A stretch of DNA of 25,761 nucleotides from a virus: IMG/VR virus record IMGVR_UViG_3300020179_001579, positions 1 to 25,761 of that record. One strand, written 5' to 3'. The notes beneath the pieces are model-generated. The model was not told the DNA's origin. It saw only the letters and a list, made by a program, of their open reading frames with translations, and ran no database searches. Each line of letters starts with the position of its first letter. The first letter of the stretch is position 1. Positions 14,992 to 23,763 of the stretch are shown in pieces. Position numbers and translations under genes: made by a program.

Positions 14992-15337
14992 TTTGTATCG
15001 AGGATTGTTGCAAATTTTAGTAATGCGTTGCATAGAACAAATTGAATCATTTAGAACGCACATTAGATCACATAACTCTGGTTGCGCCAAGCACTTTGAA
15101 TTAGATATCGGAGTAGCAGGATTTTGGAATCTAATGTTAGAAACAGTGTTTACACTTTTAAGTGTAATTTTTCTAACTGCAGGTATTATAGTTGCTGCCT
15201 CATTAGCAATAGCATTTTATCCATTTGCAGCATTTATCAACTATGGTGCTTGGTTGTTAAAAAATACAAGAAATCCTGCCCCAGAATCTGAAAGCCCGGT
15301 AATTATCAAGACCTCAGATGGCCAAGAAAAAAAGTAA
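14984..15337 (+). CDS. Small membrane protein, function unknown
   Basis: A 117-residue protein with a long hydrophobic stretch from about 45 to 92 (FWNLMLETVFTLLSVIFLTA, then GIIVAASLAIAFYPFAAFIN), probably two transmembrane helices. The N-terminus is soluble with His and Cys (RSHNSGCAKHFELD), and the tail is polar (PAPESESPVIIKTSDGQEKK). GGAG at 14972-14975 supports the start. It could act at the inner membrane, for example in lysis timing or host-surface change; nothing specific identifies it. Overlaps both neighbours. Confidence 0.8.
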   Translation: MTDLYRGLLQILVMRCIEQIESFRTHIRSHNSGCAKHFELDIGVAGFWNLMLETVFTLLSVIFLTAGIIVAASLAIAFYPFAAFINYGAWLLKNTRNPAPESESPVIIKTSDGQEKK

Positions 15338-15812
15338 CGTTGCCAAAGGCAAAGACAGTTACGATGCAGAAATAGGCGGCGAATTAGTCGCCTTTTTTAA
15401 TAAAAACATCACTCCTTACGCCACCGAAGTAGGTGGTCCTGCCTTTGATTTAATACCCATAGAAAAACAAAAAGACATCATGGTCAATGTTGCTCGTATG
15501 CATGCCGAGCAAGAATACAATCGTATCATGGACCTGGTGAGAGTGTTACAAAAACAAGCAGATGATATCAAACGTAGATTGTATATCACAGATGCAGTAC
15601 ATGCAGCTGAATATCAATTTCAAATCTATCACGGACAAACATATTGGTTGTGTTTTGATAGCAAAATAAATCGTACTAGATTATGCCATCAAGGGCCTAA
15701 AGAATGGACCACTGGACCACCCGAGCATTACAGCTATATTGCTCAGGTAAAATGGTTAGGTGATTATACTTGGAAAGAAGTTACCACACAAACGTATGAC
15801 GATAGTACTTAA
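15318..15812 (+). CDS. Conserved phage-type protein, possibly DUF2452-like
   Basis: A 164-residue soluble protein. A Lys-rich N-terminus (MAKKKSNVAKGK) is followed by YATEVGGPAFDLIPIEKQKD, then a helical, probably coiled-coil region (about 55-95, EQEYNRIMDLVRVLQKQADD). A C-terminal beta-rich part follows, with GQTYWLCFDSK and GPKEWTTG. The order of helical pair, GxTYxL strand and a closing P/E-W motif recalls DUF2452 proteins, whose function is not known. It overlaps the preceding membrane-protein gene by 20 bases. Its end runs 32 bases into the convergent dehydratase gene, and no terminator hairpin is visible there. Confidence 0.7.
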   Translation: MAKKKSNVAKGKDSYDAEIGGELVAFFNKNITPYATEVGGPAFDLIPIEKQKDIMVNVARMHAEQEYNRIMDLVRVLQKQADDIKRRLYITDAVHAAEYQFQIYHGQTYWLCFDSKINRTRLCHQGPKEWTTGPPEHYSYIAQVKWLGDYTWKEVTTQTYDDST

Positions 15813-16722
15813 CAATCTTAATTAATTCTTGGTCAAAATTGGCTTGTGGTTGCCATCCCAGCTGCTTTAATTTCATATCATTTATGGAATATCTTACATC
15901 TTGCCCGGGGCGTACAAGATCGGTAATATGTTTTTGATAATCAAATGTTATTTCAAAGTTATTAAATATTTTTTTAACTACATTCAAGTTTGAATCTTCG
16001 TAGTTTCCGGAAATATTAAATATCTCATTTTGTACACCAGATTGAATAATCACATTCACAGCATTAGCAGTGTCGTTGACATGAAGCCAGGTTCTACGTG
16101 GTTCACCTCGATCGTGTAAATCAATTGTTCTATCCAGTTGTAGATATTTTACAGTCTTTGGAATCAGTTTCTCAACATATTGCCCTATGCCGTAATTGTT
16201 AGTTGGACGAACAATAATGTAAGGAATGTTAAAAGTTCTTGCCCATGCCTGGACCAACATGTCTGCCGCGGCCTTTGTTGCCGAATAGGGATTACTAGGT
16301 TTAAGCAGGTCAGTTTCCACATGAGCACCATTTACTATATCGCCATACACTTCGTCTGTGCTGAAATGAATCAAGGTGGGCATTTTAAATCTGCTTTTCT
16401 GTTGAATAAGATTAAGTAAATTGTGTACGCCGTTTACATTACTCTTTAGAAATACATCTGAGCCAACAATGCTGTTATCTACATGTGTTTCTGCTGCTGT
16501 ATTAACTACATAGTCGCAATCAACTAGTCTTTCGAGGTTATTGATGTCGGATTTGATATATTTAAAACGTAAATTTTGTTGAAATTCATCTAAGAAATTG
16601 CGATTACTTGCATAGGTCTCGTTATCTACACCTAGCACATAGTTACCTTCGGCTAATAATTTTCTAGTTACTTCTGCGCCAATTAAACCTAAACAACCAG
16701 TTACATATACAATTTTGCTCAT
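15781..16722 (-). CDS. NAD-dependent sugar-nucleotide 4,6-dehydratase (RmlB-like)
   Basis: A 313-residue extended SDR. The NAD loop is TGCLGLIG (8-15, GxxGxxG), and AAETHVDNSI (76-85) matches the RmlB signature. The catalytic TDE is present (122-124, STDEVYGD), with Y146-x3-K150 and RPTNNYG typical of nucleotide-sugar dehydratases. It would convert an NDP-glucose to NDP-4-keto-6-deoxyglucose, the entry compound for deoxysugars. The AAxTHVD form is closer to dTDP-glucose than CDP-glucose enzymes, though specificity cannot be proven by eye. It is about 30 residues shorter than typical RmlB. It is the last gene of the operon, overlapping its neighbour by ATGA, with AGGAAA before the ATG. Confidence 0.9.
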   Translation of the reverse strand: MSKIVYVTGCLGLIGAEVTRKLLAEGNYVLGVDNETYASNRNFLDEFQQNLRFKYIKSDINNLERLVDCDYVVNTAAETHVDNSIVGSDVFLKSNVNGVHNLLNLIQQKSRFKMPTLIHFSTDEVYGDIVNGAHVETDLLKPSNPYSATKAAADMLVQAWARTFNIPYIIVRPTNNYGIGQYVEKLIPKTVKYLQLDRTIDLHDRGEPRRTWLHVNDTANAVNVIIQSGVQNEIFNISGNYEDSNLNVVKKIFNNFEITFDYQKHITDLVRPGQDVRYSINDMKLKQLGWQPQANFDQELIKIVKYYRHTFVW

Positions 16723-17459
16723 ATTTTTCCTAGAACTGCTAATACCCGTAAATCATAATCAACTGCGGTATCTACTATATTGATATTGTGTTTATTTAAC
16801 AGTGCGTGAAGTGACTGTTCTCTAAAGAAGTTAATATGCTCACCTATAATTATATTTTCTGGTGGTGGTACACAATATGCTGGTACTTCAATGTACAAAT
16901 ATTTTTTTGTTCTTGATTTTAATTGATCTATTAATTCATCAATATTAGAAACATGCTCTAACACTTGACAACTCATAACCAAATCAAAATTGTCAAAATT
17001 TCTTAAATGATACTGATGCACACCTGGAATTGGATTTACACCACTAATATCATATACAAATTTAATAGGCACATCTGGAATATATGTTCCGTCATCTCCG
17101 CCATAATCTAATACAGAAGTTAGATTGTTCACATGTTGGTTGATTACAGCAGTAATAAAATCTTTTCTTTGTTGAATATATTCAGTGGAGTAAACATCAA
17201 GTTTGTAATTAGGTTCACATTCTTGTCTTTGGCGATTATATGTCTCATCTCGGTAGCCCGCATATAATCTATCTAATTCTACATCATCAAATCGTGTAGT
17301 TGAAAAATAAAAATCACAATTTTCGCAATGACCTAACTGAGTAGGTTGATTGCATTCAGGTTTAGTTCCAGTAGCACGCCATACCACAAACTGCGAAAAG
17401 TATGCAGGTTGAGAAGTTGTTTGAGCATCGCAGCACGGACAAGTCAATTGAACGTACAT
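16719..17459 (-). CDS. Zinc-ribbon SAM methyltransferase
   Basis: A 246-residue protein starting MYVQLTCPCC. I chose the ATG at 17459 because it overlaps the stop of the mini-SDR frame as TAATG; the longer frame from 17480 has no support. The N-terminus has CPCC and CENC (about 7-10 and 44-47), a zinc-ribbon pair. The Rossmann part begins VLDYGGDDGTYIP (motif I), with MSCQVLEHVSNIDEL as motif IV region and YLYIEVPAYC after it. This architecture is that of sugar C-methyltransferases and hypothetical O-antigen methyltransferases. Very AT-rich compared with the operon's 5' genes. In a sugar operon it probably methylates a nucleotide sugar or glycan. Confidence 0.85.
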   Translation of the reverse strand: MYVQLTCPCCDAQTTSQPAYFSQFVVWRATGTKPECNQPTQLGHCENCDFYFSTTRFDDVELDRLYAGYRDETYNRQRQECEPNYKLDVYSTEYIQQRKDFITAVINQHVNNLTSVLDYGGDDGTYIPDVPIKFVYDISGVNPIPGVHQYHLRNFDNFDLVMSCQVLEHVSNIDELIDQLKSRTKKYLYIEVPAYCVPPPENIIIGEHINFFREQSLHALLNKHNINIVDTAVDYDLRVLAVLGKI

Positions 17460-17614
17460 TATTGTGGTAAAACTCCGCAATCAACATTTATATTTTGACT
17501 AGTAATTGCACTTGCAGCGTCGCTAGCCATAGCACCACACAAATGTCCACCGGCACCAGTTACAACAACGTGTTTGTTTGTTAAATCAAATAATTGGTTA
17601 ATATAAGGGTTCAT
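17459..17614 (-). CDS. Miniature SDR: start and end of a dehydrogenase fused in frame, middle lost
   Basis: A 51-residue frame. The first 30 residues (LTNKHVVVTGAGGHLCGAMA) are the cofactor loop of a short-chain dehydrogenase; the last 21 (SDAASAITSQNINVDCGVLP) are its C-terminal end, where full enzymes read S-D-x-S-x-x-x-T-G-Q-x-x-x-V-D-G-G. About 200 residues that normally lie between, including the catalytic Ser-Tyr-Lys, are absent. The frame stays open. The ATG lies 17 bases inside the end of the epimerase gene and the stop overlaps the methyltransferase ATG as TAATG. So it is either a collapsed gene kept as a coupling bridge, or a small peptide with a new role. It cannot be a dehydrogenase as it stands. 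Confidence 0.75.
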   Translation of the reverse strand: MNPYINQLFDLTNKHVVVTGAGGHLCGAMASDAASAITSQNINVDCGVLPQ

Positions 17615-18407
17615 TGTAATATCTAAGTTCATGTTGTAATCCTAACAATTGTACAGGAAGTTCACTTAAAATTCTACCACTACCTGTGTATCTAGGACCA
17701 CCCGTCGATTCAATTATATAATTTTTATCTAAATCATTAAGTGTACAAAATTGATCTAATACTTCACTTATTTTGTATTTGGTATTGTATACAGCATTAA
17801 TATCTTTAGCTGCCGGTGAATGGTGAACTACATAATCAGTCAATCTACAAAGATCTCTAATGCCAAAATAATCAAACTCTCGATCATTGGTTATCTTTAT
17901 CGGTTGTCCTGATACGGCCTGTAGTAGTTTTGGAAATATTCTTGTAACGATTTCGCCTTTACCAAAGCAGTTGAAAATTCTGATAGTATAAAAGTTTGGA
18001 GTATCCCACGAAATTCTGCTTTTCATGTTTTGGCCAAATCCATAGCTGTCCGTAGGCAATACCGTAAAAATATTTTTTTCGCTGTACTGATCGATATCAT
18101 TTCTACGATCAAATTCTGCACCTGAACTGAAGTTTACGAATTTACCAAAAGTGTCTCTATGGTTATAAAAATTCATGAACAGTCCTAGATTATTTCTAGT
18201 ATCACCAAGCAAGTCAGGATCGTTCATAGTGGTAGCAGCATTGATAACGACGTCAAAACGATTGGCTTGTAACCATTTAGCAACTACTACAGGTTCCAAT
18301 AAACTTAATGTTTCTCTAGTCACAGGAATAACTAAATTATCTCCTGCAAAATACTTTGCTATGCTAGATCCAACAAAACCTCTAGCGCCAAGGACGGCTA
18401 TTTTCAT
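17598..18407 (-). CDS. NAD-dependent epimerase/reductase-like protein (extended SDR)
   Basis: A 269-residue protein starting MKIAVLGARGFVGSSIAKYF, with GxxGxxG at G7-G10-G13. FVNFSSGAEF (90-99) supplies S95 and the active-site Tyr is Y122. The usual YxxxK reads YGFGQ, with K129 three residues further on, so the catalytic lysine is displaced or lost. RIFNCFGKGE resembles GDP-fucose synthase and dTDP-4-dehydrorhamnose reductase types. In this operon the likely role is the final 4-keto reduction or epimerisation of a deoxysugar. It overlaps the mini-SDR by 17 bases; the FkbM gene ends 3 bases upstream. Whether it is catalytically normal is doubtful. Confidence 0.83.
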   Translation of the reverse strand: MKIAVLGARGFVGSSIAKYFAGDNLVIPVTRETLSLLEPVVVAKWLQANRFDVVINAATTMNDPDLLGDTRNNLGLFMNFYNHRDTFGKFVNFSSGAEFDRRNDIDQYSEKNIFTVLPTDSYGFGQNMKSRISWDTPNFYTIRIFNCFGKGEIVTRIFPKLLQAVSGQPIKITNDREFDYFGIRDLCRLTDYVVHHSPAAKDINAVYNTKYKISEVLDQFCTLNDLDKNYIIESTGGPRYTGSGRILSELPVQLLGLQHELRYYNEPLY

Positions 18408-18409
18408 AA

Positions 18410-19492
18410 TTAATTGGGTACTGCGTAGAACACAACATCAAAGCTATTGTTGTCGTGTTGTCTTATGTAAAATTTGTAATCATTAACCAACTGATTGACT
18501 AGCAAAGGTAATTCCCACATGTCTCCGGGTCTATGATACAAGGCCATGGTTATCACTGGTCTGCATTTTTCTAGTAGTTTTTTTGCTCCACGCAATGCAT
18601 CTGCTTCGCTTCCTTCTATGTCTAATTTAACAAAATCTATGTGTGTGTTTGAAAATAGTTTATCAATACTAGACGCTTCAATTTTGATATTACCGTGATC
18701 AATAGCTGCACTACTTGGGCCCACTCCACTGGCGAATACAATTGTTTTTTCTGAATCAGAAAGTGCATACGGATAACAGATAGCATCGTCGCCCACGGAT
18801 TGGGTCAATTGACCAAAGTTTTTTGGATCAGGCTCAAACAGATATGCCATATCAATGTTTAAATTTTCTTTGGCTTCTTGATAGCTATCTCCAGTATAGG
18901 CACCACCATCAATGATTCGTATTTTTTTCTTTTTGAATTTTGCAGTGCTTAATTCATTAAAGTAATGTTGGTCCTGACTTCGGTAATCCGCGTACTCTGG
19001 TAGTTGCCCAGTTCTAAATAGTAATACATTCAACAAACAATCTACGCTTTCTTGATCGGCTAGTAGGTGTGTGGCCGATTGTATTTTTGCAAGATTATCT
19101 GTAATGTAATTTAATGGAGTCAACCAATAACGCCATCCCAGTTGAGCGCCAAATTGTGCGTATAGTTCCCAAGGCATAAAAACTTTACTGAATCCAGCAT
19201 CAGCAGCTTCGTTTAAAATTTTAGTGTATGAAGTCATGTGACTAAAAACACCCATAGCCAATTGAACGTTTTCCCATGTCACCTCTGACCAATCCACCAC
19301 GGGTAAATCTAGTAATTTTGTATTGGTTGGACTAGATGTAATAAAACCATAAACTTGAAAACCTTCATCTAATAGAACTTGACCTAGTGCTCGAGCAAAT
19401 CCTCCTGCTCCAAATATCCAAACAGGTTTACTATGATCCAGTGTTTCAAAATTATTATATGAAATGGTTCGTGCAAATTGTTCAAAGTTCAT
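18410..19492 (-). CDS. FkbM-family methyltransferase with an N-terminal Rossmann domain
   Basis: A 360-residue protein. The N-terminal part (about 20-110) is a nucleotide-binding-like fold (VWIFGAGGFARALGQVLLDE) similar to those fused to sugar-modifying proteins. The C-terminal part (about 190-340) is an FkbM methyltransferase: IRIIDGGAYTGDSYQEA (motif I), YLFEPDPKNF, then IDFVKLDIEGSEADALRGAK, the FkbM signature. FkbM enzymes add O-methyl groups to sugars or small molecules. It overlaps the thiamine-diphosphate enzyme gene by 11 bases. A methylated sugar product is likely; the exact hydroxyl is unknown. The N-terminal domain may bind the nucleotide sugar or simply hold the complex together. 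Confidence 0.88.
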   Translation of the reverse strand: MNFEQFARTISYNNFETLDHSKPVWIFGAGGFARALGQVLLDEGFQVYGFITSSPTNTKLLDLPVVDWSEVTWENVQLAMGVFSHMTSYTKILNEAADAGFSKVFMPWELYAQFGAQLGWRYWLTPLNYITDNLAKIQSATHLLADQESVDCLLNVLLFRTGQLPEYADYRSQDQHYFNELSTAKFKKKKIRIIDGGAYTGDSYQEAKENLNIDMAYLFEPDPKNFGQLTQSVGDDAICYPYALSDSEKTIVFASGVGPSSAAIDHGNIKIEASSIDKLFSNTHIDFVKLDIEGSEADALRGAKKLLEKCRPVITMALYHRPGDMWELPLLVNQLVNDYKFYIRQHDNNSFDVVFYAVPN

Positions 19493-21332
19493 GTTGATCC
19501 TTAATAATATTTTGTTCCATTTCTGAATCAGGCAAGAATGGGCTCATGTATTCTAAACTGGGTGCCAGTAATGTACCGTCTTCTAATTTTCTTGCGGCAA
19601 GCTTGGGTGCAAACATTTGATCCGGATCTACTATGACTTCAATCAATGCAGGCAAATCACTTTTTAACAACATTTGCACCATGTCGCTATTCCAGGCATC
19701 CATGTGAGATACCCTATGTGACATGATGCCTAATGCAATGCCTAGTGCTACAAAATCAGGCAAGCATACTCCGTCTTGGGGACTAGTACCAAACACATTA
19801 TCGCTAAAGTAAGCTCGCTGCGTTTGTTTTATGGAATGATACCCTTGGTTGTTGACCACGATAATTTTTATCGGTAGACGATACCCTACCACAGTTGATA
19901 GTTCTTGTAAATTCATCATAATGCTACCGTCACCGGCTATGCAATAAACTGGCTGCCTGCTGGCAATACAGGCGCCAATGGCCGCAGGCAAATCATATCC
20001 CATACTGGCATTACCGCTGTTGGAATAAAACCTTTGTCCTTGTTTTAGTCGACCGGCTTGCCCACTAATTACGCTGGCACTACCATTACCACACACCACA
20101 ATTGCTGTGTTATCCAATTGATCAAAAAATTCTCTAAAAAACAAATAAGGATTCAAACTGTCTGATGTGTGTTGATATTCTGACAATACAGGATCGTATT
20201 TTGTCACACGCTCACGACACCAATCAAGATATTTGGTGTGCGCCTGTGGAATTGAATAATTGTGTGTGCTACCTAACATTTCGAGAATAAAATGCCGGAG
20301 ATCCATGTTTATTTTTTCATCAATTGCTAGTGTAGGTTTATCTAATTCGGCACGGTCAATATCAACCATGACTTTGTAGGCACGGCTTGCAAAATTTTTA
20401 AAGTTATAGCTGATCATTCTTATGTTAAGCCTACTACCAAGTATCAAAACAAAGTCGGCATTTTGTACAGCAAAGTTACCGGCACGATCACCAACCATGC
20501 CCGGATGGCCTGCATACTGCGGATGGTCATTGGTCAATGTGTCGTAGGCATTGAAACTGGTCACAACAGGAATACCCAATGTTTCTACCAACTGTAAAAA
20601 TTCTTTATGGCTATTTGATATTCTTACTCCAGTGCCTGCATATATAACTGGTCGTTTGGCAGATTTCAATCTCTCAACTAGATCGTCGGCACTGAACTCA
20701 GGATCATCTCTCGTGCCAGTTAGTTCTAAACGAGTGTTCGGAGTTACATCATTGTCAAGACCCAATTCAATCTCGCTACCATCCCAGCCTCGTAACAGTT
20801 CGGGAGCTATCTTTGTACCTTGCATATCAATTGGAATATCTACCCAAACAGGACCTGGTCTACCATTTGTAGCTAGAAATATAGCCTTATCCATAACTTC
20901 ACGTATTTGTTTAGGATCTTTTAACGTAGTGGCATATTTTGTAATTGGGCGAACCATTGAAACAATGTCTACTTCTTGATCACCCAGTTGCCGCACAGGA
21001 ACATCGTAATTGCGTAGATAAGTTTCATTTTTAACTTGTCCACTAACTATTAACATGCCGCAGCTATCTACATAAGCACCAAACACACCGTTAAGTGCAT
21101 TGATACCGCCGGGTCCTGTGGTTACATTTAGCACACAGAGTTGATTATTAATACGATAATAACTTTCTGCGGCAATAGCTGCCGCTTGCTCGTGATGAAA
21201 GCATACTGCGGTCATATCGGGATGGCGCCCAAAAGCATCGTTAAGATGCATGGCACCACCTCCGGTAACTAAAAAGGTATGCCTAGCGCCTGCATCCACA
21301 CACCTTTGTGCCACATAATCAGCTAGTCTCAT
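19482..21332 (-). CDS. Thiamine-diphosphate enzyme, acetolactate-synthase-like
   Basis: A 616-residue three-domain enzyme. The PYR domain (1-180) has TGGGAMHLNDA and the cofactor-activating glutamate E48 (HHEQAAA). The middle domain (about 210-350) has YAGTGVRIS and LILGSRLNIR, as in FAD-carrying members. The PP domain (about 400-560) has GDG (467-469) and NN (494-495), the Mg-ThDP motif. It resembles IlvB but lies in a sugar operon rather than with amino-acid genes. In yersiniose-type pathways a related flavoenzyme (YerE) adds a two-carbon unit from pyruvate to a 4-keto-3,6-dideoxysugar, and with the RfbH-type neighbour this role is attractive. Acetolactate synthesis is the alternative. It overlaps NeuB by ATGA. 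Confidence 0.9.
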   Translation of the reverse strand: MRLADYVAQRCVDAGARHTFLVTGGGAMHLNDAFGRHPDMTAVCFHHEQAAAIAAESYYRINNQLCVLNVTTGPGGINALNGVFGAYVDSCGMLIVSGQVKNETYLRNYDVPVRQLGDQEVDIVSMVRPITKYATTLKDPKQIREVMDKAIFLATNGRPGPVWVDIPIDMQGTKIAPELLRGWDGSEIELGLDNDVTPNTRLELTGTRDDPEFSADDLVERLKSAKRPVIYAGTGVRISNSHKEFLQLVETLGIPVVTSFNAYDTLTNDHPQYAGHPGMVGDRAGNFAVQNADFVLILGSRLNIRMISYNFKNFASRAYKVMVDIDRAELDKPTLAIDEKINMDLRHFILEMLGSTHNYSIPQAHTKYLDWCRERVTKYDPVLSEYQHTSDSLNPYLFFREFFDQLDNTAIVVCGNGSASVISGQAGRLKQGQRFYSNSGNASMGYDLPAAIGACIASRQPVYCIAGDGSIMMNLQELSTVVGYRLPIKIIVVNNQGYHSIKQTQRAYFSDNVFGTSPQDGVCLPDFVALGIALGIMSHRVSHMDAWNSDMVQMLLKSDLPALIEVIVDPDQMFAPKLAARKLEDGTLLAPSLEYMSPFLPDSEMEQNIIKDQHEL

Positions 21333-22435
21333 AATCCGCGATTTTTAATTAAATTTTTAAGAGTTGAATTGGTTGCATATGGTCCGTCGATATGATCAAT
21401 TGTTAACGGCTCGTCTGCCTGTATTGCCTGCGTAAGTGTTTCGCCGTTCATGATTTCTCTGCAACTGAGCTGACCTTTGCGTAGAGGAATGGCAAGGTAA
21501 AAGTCTTTTTCAAAACTATCTTTGTGAATCCGGTAACCAGGCTCTAAATTTCTACGAGCATAAGCACCTCGAACCAATTGATCCAGATATTCTGTCTCTT
21601 TTCGAGAAATAACGCGGCGTGTGGTTGTGCGTCCTCCACACATTTCTATTGCCCTGTGATATGCTTTAAACCATGTGTCGCACTGTTCCGGTAATGAACA
21701 ATACGAACTGACAGGAACTGCATTGTAGTCGATATCAATATGACGTTCCCAAGTTCTAGCACCTTTGGCATATGAAATTAACATACTGGATGACCAATCG
21801 TGATATTCGTGTGTGCTTAGACCTATTACATTATCCTGATAACGATTGCGTAGGTAATCAATTTGATCTAGTTCTAGCTCATTGTCCTCGCTAGGATATA
21901 AACTAACGCAATGATTGATTGCTAGCGGAATATCGCGTTTGGCAAAGTAAGCAACAATATCATCCAGATCTTTTTCACTGGCACCGCCGCTACTTATAAT
22001 TGTTGGACGGCGTGTACTAGCAATCTTGCTAATCAGCGGCCAATCGTTGACATCGCTAGAAGCAATTTTGATAATTGGCATATCAAATTCAAGACAAAGG
22101 TCCACCGACTTTTCGTCAAATGGAGTACTCATTGGAATACAGCTCATGTCCCGAATCTTGTTAACCATAACAGCAAAATCATCCCTGCTTAATTTGGTTT
22201 GTTCGGTTTTCTTGATATATCTGTTATCCTGATCGCCTTTGAACTCAGGATGCACAAACTCATCAACATCTCTAAACTGTAGTTTAATTGCAGCCTTGAC
22301 ATTGTTAATTCTAGCAATGCTACCGTGTTCATAAATGATCTTAAGGCCGCGTTCCACACTGCCCCAATGATTGTTTGCTAGTTCTAGTACAAATAGATTT
22401 TCAAAAATCTCGTTGCCTTTTTTACGATATGACAT
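21329..22435 (-). CDS. NeuB-type sialic acid synthase family protein
   Basis: A 368-residue protein of the NeuB family, which condenses PEP with an aldose to form nonulosonic acids. The barrel part carries VLELANNHWGSVERG, MSTPFDEKSVDL, IIKIASSDVNDWPLI, NHCVSLYPSEDNELEL and IGLSTHEYHD, all strong family landmarks. The C-terminal 70 residues look like the SAF domain (YAIPLRKGQLS-like arrangement, FYLAIPLRKGQL). AAGGA at 22441-22445 serves the ATG. The usual CMP-transferring partner (NeuA) is not seen in the window. So either the host supplies it or this member makes another keto-sugar acid. It lies between the RfbH-type dehydrase and the ThDP enzyme. Confidence 0.92.
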   Translation of the reverse strand: MSYRKKGNEIFENLFVLELANNHWGSVERGLKIIYEHGSIARINNVKAAIKLQFRDVDEFVHPEFKGDQDNRYIKKTEQTKLSRDDFAVMVNKIRDMSCIPMSTPFDEKSVDLCLEFDMPIIKIASSDVNDWPLISKIASTRRPTIISSGGASEKDLDDIVAYFAKRDIPLAINHCVSLYPSEDNELELDQIDYLRNRYQDNVIGLSTHEYHDWSSSMLISYAKGARTWERHIDIDYNAVPVSSYCSLPEQCDTWFKAYHRAIEMCGGRTTTRRVISRKETEYLDQLVRGAYARRNLEPGYRIHKDSFEKDFYLAIPLRKGQLSCREIMNGETLTQAIQADEPLTIDHIDGPYATNSTLKNLIKNRGL

Positions 22436-22443
22436 ATTTTTCC

Positions 22444-23763
22444 TTAAATGAATAAACTCATAAAGCCATCAACCTTTTCGCCAATGTAGGCAATTTGTTC
22501 TGGCGTAATAACCGGACTGGTGCCATGGAAATAAGTATGCGTCATGGCGTGTGTTGCATTTGGATAATTGTCTCTTGCATTCCGTGGATCCATTAAATGG
22601 CTGTATGCTGGTTGCAGCATGATATTACCAGCAAAGTAAGGACGAGTTTGAATTAAATTTTCTTCCAAGTAGTCCACAATGTCTGCTCTTGTGAATGGTG
22701 CACCTTGACGCACAGTGAGAGGAAAAGCAAACCACGATGGATCACTGTTTTCTTGTGCTCTAGGCAAGTGGAAAAATTCTTCGTACCGTTCGTATATGGC
22801 AAATAACAATTGATAGTTTCGTCTACGCAGGGCATGAATTTCAGGAAGCTTTTTTAACTGCTGCATGCCCATGGCACACTGTAGTTCAATTGGTTTTAAA
22901 TTATACCCAATTTCATCATAAACGTATTTGTGATCAAAGATTTCATCTGGTAATTCAGGAATCCAGTTATTAAAACGTTTACCGCATGTACCGCATTTGA
23001 GTTTGTTGGCATCTGGTCCTACACAGTAACAACCTCGACCCCATTCACGGAAGCTGCGTAGTATGACATCATGATTGGCATCGTTGGTTGCAACATACCC
23101 ACCTTCACCCATGGTCATATGGTGTGCTGGATAGAACGAGCAACTGGCCATTAATCCAAAACTACCCAATGGTCGGCCGTTGTATGTGCTACCCAATGCA
23201 TCACAGCAATCTTCAAGCAGAATAAGTTTATACCTGTCGACTAGGGCCATTACCTGATCCATGTTGGGAGGATTGCCTAGTACATGTGCAAAAGTAATAA
23301 CACGAATATCTGGGTCGGCTTCCAAAACACGTTCACATTGCCTTACATCCAAGTTGAGTGTGTTAAGTTCGATATCTACAAACACAGGAGTAAAGCCAAC
23401 TTGCAGTGTTGGATTAAGCGTTGTTGGAAATCCTGCAATAGGCATCAGTACCTTGGTGCTTTTAGGCAAGTTATAACCACGTTTACTGGTAAGAGCCGAC
23501 ATCATCAGCAGGTTACTAGAGCTTCCTGAATTAGTTACAATGCCACGGGTTTTTCCAAATTGTTTTGGGAACTCACGTTCAAAGCGTAGACTTTCGTTGC
23601 CCATGGCAAGCCAACCTTTGAGTAGGCTTTCAACACCGGCCACATACTCGTCTGAATCATAGTAGGCACCTGCATAGTTGACAAAGTCTCGGCCAGCAGT
23701 CCATGTTTTTGCAGACTGCTTTTCTTCTATGTGTTTCTTGACTAAATCTAAGATTTCTTTCAT
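22444..23763 (-). CDS. rfbH: CDP-4-keto-6-deoxyglucose 3-dehydrase (RfbH-like)
   Basis: A 439-residue protein from the ATG at 23763; the longer frame (to 23856) would run into the preceding gene, whereas 23763 gives an ATGA overlap. It is a DegT-fold PLP/PMP enzyme, but the Lys that normally binds PLP is His: SFYPAHHMTMGEGG (209-222, H214). This is the hallmark of RfbH (E1). The iron-sulfur ligands also fit: C187, C245, C247, C257, a C-x57-C-x1-C-x9-C pattern against the known C-x57-C-x1-C-x7-C. It removes the 3-hydroxyl of CDP-4-keto-6-deoxyglucose, with an E3 reductase normally supplying electrons. No E3 gene is visible here. Confidence 0.92.
   Translation of the reverse strand: MKEILDLVKKHIEEKQSAKTWTAGRDFVNYAGAYYDSDEYVAGVESLLKGWLAMGNESLRFEREFPKQFGKTRGIVTNSGSSSNLLMMSALTSKRGYNLPKSTKVLMPIAGFPTTLNPTLQVGFTPVFVDIELNTLNLDVRQCERVLEADPDIRVITFAHVLGNPPNMDQVMALVDRYKLILLEDCCDALGSTYNGRPLGSFGLMASCSFYPAHHMTMGEGGYVATNDANHDVILRSFREWGRGCYCVGPDANKLKCGTCGKRFNNWIPELPDEIFDHKYVYDEIGYNLKPIELQCAMGMQQLKKLPEIHALRRRNYQLLFAIYERYEEFFHLPRAQENSDPSWFAFPLTVRQGAPFTRADIVDYLEENLIQTRPYFAGNIMLQPAYSHLMDPRNARDNYPNATHAMTHTYFHGTSPVITPEQIAYIGEKVDGFMSLFI

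Noticed and set aside
20551-20979. 142-codon + strand frame across the ThDP enzyme
   Set aside because: Antisense to conserved enzyme sequence, Ser/Thr-rich shadow composition and no upstream signals.
22444-23763. Calling the DegT-fold protein an ordinary sugar aminotransferase
   Set aside because: The PLP lysine is replaced by His214 and the iron-sulfur cysteines are present, which point to an RfbH-type dehydrase.
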